DNA of 5,081 bases, taken from Myxococcales bacterium (lineage in GTDB: Bacteria > Myxococcota > Polyangia > Polyangiales > Polyangiaceae). The stretch covers positions 1-5,081 of the forward strand of contig JAGQIY010000710.1 in NCBI GenBank assembly GCA_020430865.1, given 5' to 3'. Below the pieces are notes generated by a model. That model searched no databases. It saw only the letters and a list, made by a program, of their open reading frames with translations, and was not told the DNA's origin. Made by a program: the position numbers and the translations under genes. Positions 1-5,081 of the stretch are shown here, piece after piece; positions within the stretch are counted from its first letter, which is position 1, and each line of letters starts with the position of its first letter.

Positions 1-11
1 AAGCAATTCCG

Positions 12-650
12 CTAGGGGGTCTTGTCGAGACACTCCGTGCGGCAGTTCGTGTTCATGCACGCGTACAGGTCGTCGGTTGCCGTCGCCTGGAAGCCACCGC
101 AGTCGGGGGTGATGCAGGTCGCGAGCGCCTCGTTGACGATCTCGTCGTAGGTCTTGGTCTGATTGGGATCCGCCGTGGCGGTCTGGATCTTGTCCACCAT
201 GCAGAAGATCTCGCCTTGCCCATCGCCGTTCGGACCACCCCAGCCGCAGGGGTTGCCAGGCTCAGTGGCCACGCAGCTGTTGTACTCCGTGCAGCAGCTG
301 GTCTTGATGCAGGCGTTGCAGGCATCCTTCTCGTCGAGGCCGCCGCAGTCGCCGGGGGTGTCCATGGGGCGCTCACCGGTGTCGGGATCGCAGAGGTAGA
401 GGCTGCCGGTACCACCGGTGCCACCCGTCGCGCCAGTCCCGCCGGTCGCGCCAGTTCCACCAGTTGCGCCGGTTCCGCCGGTCGCTCCGCTACCGCCCGT
501 TGCGCCGCTACCGCCCGTTCCGCCGTTGCCGCTGCTGCCAGCGCTGCCGCCGGTGTTGTCGTCGTCGTCGCCGCTGGTGATCACACAGCCGGACGCGAAG
601 AGCGACGCCGCAAAGCCCAAGATCGCGATCTTATTCCAAGTGATGTTCAT
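12..650 (-). CDS. Cysteine-rich lipoprotein with a collagen-like Gly-X-Thr/Ser tract
   Basis: Predicted 212-residue surface or periplasmic lipoprotein of unknown function. Residues 1-21 form a signal peptide (Lys7, then a hydrophobic core) ending in the lipobox ASGC, so Cys22 would be lipidated. The residue after it is Val, which under the E. coli rule does not retain the protein in the inner membrane. An Asp cluster (28-31) and a Gly/Ser/Asn stretch follow. Residues 43-81 are then 13 Gly-X-Y triplets in which X is Ala or Gly and Y is Thr or Ser. The C-terminal domain (about 84-212) holds 14 cysteines, including a CxxCxxxxCC cluster at 111-120, so seven disulfides are possible. I recognise no named family; similar linker-plus-Cys-rich lipoproteins are common in myxobacteria. 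The start is ATG, with AAGGGAG 10 nt upstream; the stop is TAG. It is separated from lnt by 398 bp and probably has its own promoter. The reading frame is secure; the function is unknown. Confidence 0.85.
   Translation of the reverse strand: MNITWNKIAILGFAASLFASGCVITSGDDDDNTGGSAGSSGNGGTGGSGATGGSGATGGTGATGGTGATGGTGATGGTGGTGSLYLCDPDTGERPMDTPGDCGGLDEKDACNACIKTSCCTEYNSCVATEPGNPCGWGGPNGDGQGEIFCMVDKIQTATADPNQTKTYDEIVNEALATCITPDCGGFQATATDDLYACMNTNCRTECLDKTP
414..521 (-). repeat. In-frame 18-bp minisatellite encoding ATGGTG hexapeptides
   Basis: About six tandem, slightly diverged 18-bp units lie inside the lipoprotein gene. They encode residues 44-79: a degenerate first unit, ATGGSG, then four perfect copies of ATGGTG. 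The unit length is a multiple of three, so copy-number change would lengthen or shorten the linker without breaking the frame. Copies differ mostly at synonymous positions, which suggests the repeat is old or held by selection on the protein. Confidence 0.85.
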
Positions 651-660
651 GTGCGTTGTA

Positions 661-667
661 CTCCCTT
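661..667 (-). promoter_or_regulatory. Ribosome binding site of the Cys-rich lipoprotein gene
   Basis: The minus strand reads AAGGGAG, 10 nt before the ATG at 650. It supports this start, which also places a normal signal peptide at the N-terminus. Confidence 0.6.
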
Positions 668-676
668 GATCCCGTT

Positions 677-692
677 CGGTGGGGTCCCACCG
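677..692. promoter_or_regulatory. Operator-like dyad, GGTG-N6-CACC (site 1)
   Basis: The 16-bp element CGGTGGGGTCCCACCG has perfect 7-bp arms around a 2-bp centre. It lies 26 bp upstream of the lipoprotein start codon, on the 5' side of the Shine-Dalgarno sequence. It shares the outer pattern GGTG-N6-CACC with the second dyad at 712-725. It could be a regulator binding site or, if transcribed, a 5'-UTR hairpin. No cognate regulator is identifiable in this window. Confidence 0.45.
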
Positions 693-711
693 CAGTATTC
701 GTTAGCTGGAA

Positions 712-725
712 GGTGCCGCGGCACC
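712..725. promoter_or_regulatory. Operator-like perfect palindrome, GGTG-N6-CACC (site 2)
   Basis: GGTGCCGCGGCACC is a perfect 14-bp palindrome. Its centre is 34 bp from that of the dyad at 677-692. The 19 bp between the two elements (693-711) are 58% A+T, unusually high for this window, and are the most likely place for a promoter -10 element, although no clear -35/-10 pair can be read. The layout suggests a repressor or activator controlling the lipoprotein gene. This is inference from symmetry only. Confidence 0.45.
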
Positions 726-1048
726 GGGTTCATTCGCGCAAACCGCGTCCGTGCTTGGGCTGAACTCGCCGTGACCCGAAGGGGTCTGCTGGCCGGAGCC
801 GCGATGCGAACCCACGGCTTCGGAATGCTTACGGCTCCCCAGCCCTCCAAATTCCCATCTTCGTCCGCCACTGGGCGGAACACCTAGCCTGCCAATCATC
901 GCCCTCGATTGAGGCTTGCTGCAAGCTTACACCGAAGGCGCTCCGATGGACGAGCCCAGGGCGTCGCTTATTCGTTTCCGTACATCTGGTGGCGCTCGTT
1001 CGGGGGGCCGTGTCGTGGCGTGTGGGTGATCCAGGGTGCCTTGATTGG

Positions 1049-2707
1049 CTAGCTCGCCTCACCACCTCGCCTGCGCACGAAGGCGAACCCGACGCACACC
1101 AGGGTTGCGAGCCACCAGGGCAGCTCGCCCAGAGCACGAAACACCGTTCCTCCGTGGAGCCACGCGATTGGGGCGGCGATGGTCTGCTGCTTGAAGGTCT
1201 CGGTGTGAGCCACCACGCGACCCACCGGGTCGACGATCGCGCTGACACCGCTGTTCGTGCTGCGCACGAAGAAGCGGCGCTGCTCGATCGCGCGCAGCTT
1301 GCTCAGGGCGAGGTGGATCCAGGGCTCGGTCGTGTCTCCGAACCAGGCGTCGTTCGTGATGTTCACCAGGAGCTGAGCGTCGCCGTTCTTCATGATCGAG
1401 TTCACGAAGCTCGGGATGATGTCCTCGTAGCAGATGAACACGGCGAGCTGGTGCTCCCCGAAGGGCACCGGCTTGGCCTCGGTGCCGGGCGTGAAGCGAC
1501 CCGAGTGGGGGGAGAGCTCGTACAGCTTCGGGAAGGTATCGCCGAACGGCAGATACTCGCCGAAGGCGAGCAGGTAGTGCTTGTCGAAGCGTCCTTCGAC
1601 CTTGCGCCCTGTCGCTGGGTCGCTCACCAGCGCGGAGTTGAACAGCACATAGCGGCGCACGTCGTCGACCTGACGCACCAGCACCGCGCCGAACACCGCG
1701 GGCGCGCCGATGCGTGGCAGCACCACGCGCTCGTAGTAGTTCGAGGCGTTTCGCTCGTCCATCGCCCGCACGACCGCCGTCTCGGGCCACACCACCAGGT
1801 CCAGCGGCCCTTCCTTGCGGATCAGCTCCTGGCTGAGGCGCAGGTGGCGCCGCAGGCCCTCTTCCTTGTCGCGCCGCTTGGCCAGCAGGCTCATGTTGGC
1901 CTGCACCACGCCTACCTTCGCCTTGGGCGCGGCCGCCACCGCCGCGTCGACCTGAGAGATGCGGAGCGCGCCGTAGGCCACGGCGACGACGGGGAGCGCT
2001 GCCAGGGCAGCCACGAGGCGCAGCCTGGGTTTGCGCTGATCGAGCTTGGCAAAGAGCAGCTCGGCGAGCGCCCAGTTGGGCGCGATCAGCATCAAGCCGA
2101 CCAGGATCGGACCCCCGAGCTCCGCGAGCTGCAAGAGCGCCGGGACTTGATGCACCGTGGCGGCGTAGTACCAGGGAAAGAGCAGCGGGAAGACCAGCTC
2201 GCTGGCGGCGAAGGCCAGGCAGAACACTGGCCCCGCCGGCCAGCCACGGTTGGTGGCGCGGCCATAAAGCCAGCCCATGAACCCGATCCGCCCGCCCTGG
2301 TAGGCGCACAGGATGCTCATGAACACCAGGCACAGCGCCGTCCCGAACCCGCTGAAGGTCTTCAGCATGCCGATGAGCCAGTAGAAGCCCGTCATCGTCA
2401 TGGTGAAGCCCGCCAGCCAGCCGAGTCCCATCGCGCGCCGCGTGGGTTGGTTGCGCATTGCCACGATCAGCGGCGTGAGCGCGACGAACGCCAGCGGCCA
2501 CAGATCGATGCCCGGGAAGGCAGCGAAGTAGAGCAAGCCGGACAGCAACGCCAGGGGGTAGGCGACCTTGCCGGGGAGAGCAGGCCCCAGGCTCGGGTTG
2601 AGTTTCTTTGCGGAAACTTTCGGGTCCGGCGCCGATTCCGTGGGAGCCGACTCTGGTGGGGCCTCGTCTGGCTCCACGTCGCTCTCTGCATCTCGTTCGT
2701 CGCTCAC
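1049..2707 (-). CDS. lnt: Apolipoprotein N-acyltransferase
   Basis: Lnt transfers an acyl chain from a phospholipid to the N-terminal cysteine of diacylated lipoproteins, the last step of lipoprotein maturation in the inner membrane. The 552-residue protein has an acidic, Pro-rich N-terminal tail (about 1-48), roughly seven membrane segments between 49 and 250, a periplasmic carbon-nitrogen hydrolase (nitrilase) domain (about 263-515) and a final membrane segment (about 525-545). The catalytic triad is visible: Glu309 in WPE, Lys376 in FDKHYLLAFGEY and Cys426 in FICYED, with Glu384 and Tyr427/Glu428 also present. Spacings of 67 and 50 residues match the E. coli triad (E267, K335, C387). NITNDAWFG (449-457) is a further family motif. 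The start is GTG, overlapping the receiver stop as GTGA, with AAGG 7 nt upstream, indicating translational coupling. The N-terminal tail is longer than in E. coli Lnt. Identification is very secure. Confidence 0.97.
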   Translation of the reverse strand: MSDERDAESDVEPDEAPPESAPTESAPDPKVSAKKLNPSLGPALPGKVAYPLALLSGLLYFAAFPGIDLWPLAFVALTPLIVAMRNQPTRRAMGLGWLAGFTMTMTGFYWLIGMLKTFSGFGTALCLVFMSILCAYQGGRIGFMGWLYGRATNRGWPAGPVFCLAFAASELVFPLLFPWYYAATVHQVPALLQLAELGGPILVGLMLIAPNWALAELLFAKLDQRKPRLRLVAALAALPVVAVAYGALRISQVDAAVAAAPKAKVGVVQANMSLLAKRRDKEEGLRRHLRLSQELIRKEGPLDLVVWPETAVVRAMDERNASNYYERVVLPRIGAPAVFGAVLVRQVDDVRRYVLFNSALVSDPATGRKVEGRFDKHYLLAFGEYLPFGDTFPKLYELSPHSGRFTPGTEAKPVPFGEHQLAVFICYEDIIPSFVNSIMKNGDAQLLVNITNDAWFGDTTEPWIHLALSKLRAIEQRRFFVRSTNSGVSAIVDPVGRVVAHTETFKQQTIAAPIAWLHGGTVFRALGELPWWLATLVCVGFAFVRRRGGEAS

Positions 2708-3084
2708 TTGACTGCCTTCTTCACCTTTTCGATCACGTCGCCCAGCCTGAAGGGCTTGGTGATGTAGTGCTTCGCGCCGACCTGAATTCCACGGATCTGG
2801 TCCCGAGCGTCGCCCTTTGCCGTGAGGAATATCAATGGCAGGCGAGACAGCCCTGGGAGTAGCCGCAGGCGCTCCGCCAGGCCAAACCCATCCACCCCTG
2901 GCATCATCACGTCGAGCAGAGCCAGGTCCGGCGCCTGCTTGCTGGCGATCGCCAGAGCGTCCGCTGCGTTGAGCGCGACGTCCACCTGGTAGTCGGCCAT
3001 CAGCGCGCGTCCCAGCAGGCGTGCGATGTCTGGGTCGTCATCCACGATCAGGATGCGACGTTTCCTCGGCTCGGGTCCCTGCAT
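2704..3084 (-). CDS. Stand-alone CheY-like response regulator receiver
   Basis: This 126-residue protein consists of one receiver (REC) domain and no output domain, so it probably acts by binding a partner or as a phosphate relay. The phosphorylation site is complete: acidic residues Asp15/Asp16 in ILIVDDDPD, phospho-acceptor Asp58 in LALLDVMMPG, Thr88 in IFLTAKGD and Lys110 in YITKPF. The ATG at 3084 is chosen because it sits 10 residues before the first beta-strand and 14 nt after the isomerase stop. The frame stays open further upstream, but that stretch is antisense-free overlap with the isomerase gene in another frame and is not coding. The Shine-Dalgarno sequence is weak (a GAG about 7 nt upstream), so translation may depend on the gene before it. 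The stop codon overlaps the lnt start. Its kinase is unknown; the divergent receiver-kinase nearby is one candidate. Confidence 0.92.
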   Translation of the reverse strand: MQGPEPRKRRILIVDDDPDIARLLGRALMADYQVDVALNAADALAIASKQAPDLALLDVMMPGVDGFGLAERLRLLPGLSRLPLIFLTAKGDARDQIRGIQVGAKHYITKPFRLGDVIEKVKKAVK

Positions 3085-3098
3085 CGGGGAGCTCGGGT

Positions 3099-3587
3099 CT
3101 ACTTGTCGCGCTTGATGATGTGGAAGCCGAACCCGGTTTCCACCGGCGCGCTCGTCACCTCGCCGGGCTTGAGGGCGAACGCCGCGTCGGCGAAGGGTTT
3201 CACCATCTGGCCCTTGCCGAACTCGCCCAGTGAGCCACCCCGAGGCGCAGAGGGACCATCGCTGTTCTTCTTTGCCAGCTCGGCGAAGTCGGCGCCGGGC
3301 TTCGCGGCTTCCTTGGCCAGCTTTTCGGCCTCCGCCTTGGCTTGCTCCTTGGTCCTGGTGACCTTGGGGTTCGCGCGCTGGGCGCCCTTGTACGCGATCA
3401 GGATGTGGGACGCGGTGATCTTCTCTTCGGCGGCAGGGGGCGGCGCTGGCGTGGGTGCCGGCGTGGGTGCCGGCGCCGCCGCCTTCACCGTCTGCGGCTT
3501 GGGCCGGTCGTTCGAATCGATCTGAGGAGCGGTGAGATCCGCGCATCCCGCGCAGAGCACCAAGCAAAGCAATAGCGACTTGTTCAT
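3099..3587 (-). CDS. Parvulin-type peptidyl-prolyl cis-trans isomerase lipoprotein
   Basis: Predicted 162-residue exported foldase that speeds cis-trans isomerisation of Xaa-Pro bonds. The N-terminus is a short signal peptide ending in a lipobox-like LCAGC, so Cys15 would be lipidated; Cys12 at the -3 position is atypical. Residues 36-52 form an Ala/Pro/Thr linker. The parvulin (rotamase) domain covers about 56-162, with the conserved histidines His61 (SHILI) and His156 (GFHIIKRDK), Ser109-Asp110 at the active-site acidic/polar position, and [12 protein letters not shown] (117-128). It has only one isomerase domain and no SurA- or PrsA-like chaperone arms, so it is small for the family. The start is ATG with GGAGA close upstream. 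It is the first gene of the cluster with the receiver and lnt, and would itself be an Lnt substrate. No specific gene name is justified. Confidence 0.92.
   Translation of the reverse strand: MNKSLLLCLVLCAGCADLTAPQIDSNDRPKPQTVKAAAPAPTPAPTPAPPPAAEEKITASHILIAYKGAQRANPKVTRTKEQAKAEAEKLAKEAAKPGADFAELAKKNSDGPSAPRGGSLGEFGKGQMVKPFADAAFALKPGEVTSAPVETGFGFHIIKRDK
3449..3472. repeat. Tandem 12-bp repeat in the isomerase linker
   Basis: Two exact copies of GCGTGGGTGCCG encode the repeated Pro-Ala-Pro-Thr segment between the lipidated cysteine and the parvulin domain. The unit is in frame, so copy-number change would alter only the linker length. Confidence 0.8.
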
Positions 3588-4054
3588 GGTTCTCCGCTCA
3601 GGGCGATAGCAGCAGCGCGCAGCGTTGCAAACACCAGAAGCACACGCGCCTCGGTCCGGCAGGATTCGCGGCAGCCAGGCCTTGCGTGAGCGGGGCGCCC
3701 AGTGTGCCTGGAGAGCTGGCGGCGGGCGGACGACGTACCCTCACCCCCGAACCTGGCGAGTCAGGATGCCGCGACTGCCGTCGCTCGAGCTGGCCCCGGA
3801 TACGCTGATGCACGGGCTTGATTCCGTGAAGAAAGAGAGCCCTGCCGCGGCGCGTCGTCTTCCACGGGCTGGCTGTCGGGGCGCAGGCGCGGGCAAGCAA
3901 GCGATAGTGTTGTAAACTGCGAGCAACAGCGGAATGGCCGGGCCGAGCGAGAAGGCGTGCTTGCGCTCACATCTCGCAACCTAGAAAGATGCGCGGTGCC
4001 ATGGGAGCGCGGCTACCCATGATCGCCCCCTCCAACGAAAGAGAGCGAGCCAAC
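3588..4054. other. Divergent intergenic region between the isomerase operon and the receiver-kinase gene
   Basis: This region must hold promoters for both directions, but none is clear in such GC-rich DNA. For the minus operon, TTGCAA (3625-3630) and an extended -10-like TGC-TATCGC (TATCGC at 3603-3608) are 16 bp apart. They would give a leader of only about 9 nt, so this is weak. For the kinase, TAAACT at 3913-3918 resembles a -10 element, without a matching -35. No tRNA, terminator or convincing gene was found. Open frames at 3625-3915 (+) and 3598-3900 (-) are Arg/Pro/Ala-rich and look like chance GC-rich frames. Confidence 0.5.
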
Positions 4055-5081
4055 GTGCGGAAGATCCTGCACATCGAGGACGATCCTGCGAACCGACTGT
4101 TGGTCAGGAAGCTGCTCAAGCCTGCGGGATTCGAGGTGGTCGAAGCCGAGGATGGCATGGAGGGGCTGCGCAAGGCGCGCGAGGTGAGCCCCGACTTGAT
4201 CCTGGTCGACATCGCGATTCCGGGCATGGATGGCTACGAGGTGACGCTCCGCTTGCGCGCGGAAGAGGCGCTCAAGCAGGTGCCCATCGTCGCCATCACC
4301 GCCGAGGGGAACCGCGACACGAGCCTCGCCGTGGGGGCCAATGGCTTCCTGCAGAAGCCGATCGACGCGCGCAGCTTCGCGGACACGATCGCTGGCTTTC
4401 TAGGCGGTCGCCGCGAGCAGAACAGCGCGGAGGTGAGTGGTGAGCATTTGCGCAAGGAAAGCCAGCGCATCGTCGCTCACCTCGAGGAGAAGGTCGCGGA
4501 GCTGTCCCAGGCGAACCTGCGCATGGTGGAGCTGGACCGCGCCCGAAAGGAGTTCTACCGCAACATCTCCCACGAGCTGGCGACCCCCATGACACCGATC
4601 GTGGGCTACGTGCGCATGCTGCGCGACCACGAGCTGGGACCCCTGACGAACACGCAGGAGAAGGCCCTTCGCACCATCGATGACTGCGTGGCGAGGCTGC
4701 GAGGGCTGATCGACAACCTGCTCGACGTGACGGGCATCGAGACGGGGCGGCTACGCTTCATGCACCGCGACTACGACATGAGCGAGCTGGTGCGTCGCGT
4801 CGTCAACCGCGCTCAGCACGCGTTGAGAGAGCGCCACCAGGAGCTGCATCACGAATTGCCGCGAGGAAGGATGCCTGGCTGGGGTGACGCGGAGCGCCTG
4901 TCGCGAGCGTTCGGGCAGCTCCTGGACAACGCCATCAAGTTCACCCCAGAGGGCGGCCGCGTCGGCGTGCGCGTCCAGCGCCTGAACGGTGAGTTCGAGA
5001 TCTGCGTGGCCGACACGGGGCCCGGGGTGCCCCAGAGCGCCATCGCGAGGCTCTTCGATCCTTTCTATCAGGTGGATGGCT
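4055..5081 (+). CDS. Receiver-histidine kinase (two-component sensor), 3' end outside the window
   Basis: The frame is open to the window edge, giving 342 residues from the GTG at 4055. Residues 1-118 form a receiver: Glu8/Asp9, phospho-acceptor Asp52 in LVDIAIPG, Thr82 and Lys101 in LQKPID. A predicted coiled-coil linker (about 119-165) leads to the HisKA dimerisation helix with phospho-acceptor His173 in NISHELATPMTPIVGY. The usual Arg or Lys after HEL is Ala176, but Glu174 and Thr177 of HExxT are kept. The ATPase domain shows the N box (Asn292 in QLLDNAIKFTPEGG; the usual first Asn is Gln288), the G1 box (Asp320 in ADTGPGVP) and the F box (LFDPFYQ, 333-339). The glycine-rich G2 box lies beyond the edge. 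There are no membrane segments, so it is cytosolic. GTG is preferred because GAGAG lies 9 nt upstream and it starts right at the receiver; in-frame ATGs at 4019, 4001 and 3989 are alternatives. The substrate is unknown. Confidence 0.94.
   Translation, partial: MRKILHIEDDPANRLLVRKLLKPAGFEVVEAEDGMEGLRKAREVSPDLILVDIAIPGMDGYEVTLRLRAEEALKQVPIVAITAEGNRDTSLAVGANGFLQKPIDARSFADTIAGFLGGRREQNSAEVSGEHLRKESQRIVAHLEEKVAELSQANLRMVELDRARKEFYRNISHELATPMTPIVGYVRMLRDHELGPLTNTQEKALRTIDDCVARLRGLIDNLLDVTGIETGRLRFMHRDYDMSELVRRVVNRAQHALRERHQELHHELPRGRMPGWGDAERLSRAFGQLLDNAIKFTPEGGRVGVRVQRLNGEFEICVADTGPGVPQSAIARLFDPFYQVDG

Larger units (their letters stand above)
651..1048. other. 398-bp non-coding gap between lnt and the lipoprotein gene, rich in inverted repeats
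   Basis: I see no convincing gene, tRNA or terminator with a T-tract here. Besides the two operator-like dyads, the gap holds several short inverted repeats. GACCC/GGGTC with a 4-nt loop lies at 773-786. CCGGAGCCG/CGGCTTCGG, 9 bp with one G-T pair and a 13-nt loop, lies at 793-823. TCCGCC/GGCGGA with a 4-nt loop lies at 864-879. GCTTGC/GCAAGC with a 1-nt centre lies at 914-926. None is followed by a T-run on either strand, so termination after lnt is either Rho-dependent or not visible. Short open frames exist on both strands but lack family-like sequence or strong start signals. Confidence 0.6.

Noticed and set aside
864..879. TCCGCC-ACTG-GGCGGA hairpin as a terminator
   Set aside because: The stem is only 6 bp and there is no T-tract on either strand, so it does not qualify as an intrinsic terminator.
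785..880. tRNA-like stretch containing GGGTTCGCATC on the minus strand
   Set aside because: The flanking bases do not form a T-arm stem, and no acceptor, D or anticodon arms could be drawn.
914..926. GCTTGC-T-GCAAGC inverted repeat as an operator
   Set aside because: A single short dyad with no second copy, not near a gene start. Chance occurrence is plausible.
1059..2501. A 480-codon minus-strand frame inside lnt
   Set aside because: It is Arg/Ala/Gly-rich, in a different phase from lnt, and has no recognisable motif. It is a shadow of the real gene.
989..2767. A 592-codon open frame on the plus strand opposite lnt
   Set aside because: It is antisense to a clear Lnt with an intact catalytic triad. 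Its His/Arg/Glu/Gln-rich composition with no domain pattern is typical of a shadow frame in GC-rich DNA.
2704..3567. A 287-residue version of the receiver with a long N-terminal extension
   Set aside because: The extra part lies over the isomerase gene in another frame and is low-complexity Arg/Gly/Ala. The receiver fold begins just after the ATG at 3084.
3598..3900. 100-codon minus-strand frame upstream of the isomerase
   Set aside because: Arg/Pro/Ala/Cys-rich with no start signal, and it overlaps the region needed for promoters.
3766..3915. Possible 49-residue small protein on the plus strand, starting MPRLPSLELAPDT
   Set aside because: Third-position G+C is only about 69%, lower than expected for genes in such GC-rich DNA. 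The AGG directly abuts the ATG, and the tail is Arg/Gly/Ala-rich. It could be revisited if conserved in relatives.

Overview
This 5.1-kb window comes from a GC-rich, Gram-negative bacterium. Three things point to a myxobacterium (Myxococcota, probably the Sorangium/Polyangium side): strong G/C bias at third codon positions, a cysteine-rich lipoprotein with a Gly/Thr-rich linker, and a soluble receiver-histidine kinase. This assignment is inferred from style and was not tested by a search.

Layout. Four genes lie on the minus strand and one on the plus strand. Reading the minus strand from right to left, a compact cluster encodes a small parvulin-type peptidyl-prolyl isomerase lipoprotein (3587-3099), a stand-alone CheY-like receiver (3084-2704) and apolipoprotein N-acyltransferase Lnt (2707-1049). 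The first two genes are 14 nt apart. The receiver and lnt overlap in a GTGA junction, so the three are almost certainly co-transcribed and the last two translationally coupled. After a 398-bp gap, a further minus-strand gene (650-12) encodes a predicted lipoprotein with a collagen-like Gly-X-Thr/Ser tract and a 14-cysteine domain. Diverging from the isomerase across a gap of more than 400 bp is a plus-strand receiver-histidine kinase gene (from about 4055). It is complete at its 5' end but runs off the right edge before the last ATP-binding motif.

How the genes fit together. Lnt adds the third acyl chain to lipoproteins in the inner membrane, and both predicted lipoproteins here would be its substrates. 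The isomerase would help fold proteins outside the cytoplasm, so two of the three operon genes serve envelope biogenesis. The receiver has no output domain. The nearby kinase is a candidate partner, but the sequence does not prove this.

The most notable non-coding signal is a pair of GGTG-N6-CACC dyads (677-692 and 712-725), centred 34 bp apart directly upstream of the cysteine-rich lipoprotein gene. They look like operator sites. No mobile element, CRISPR array, tRNA or rRNA was seen. I found no clear new multi-gene system; the findings are moderate leads.
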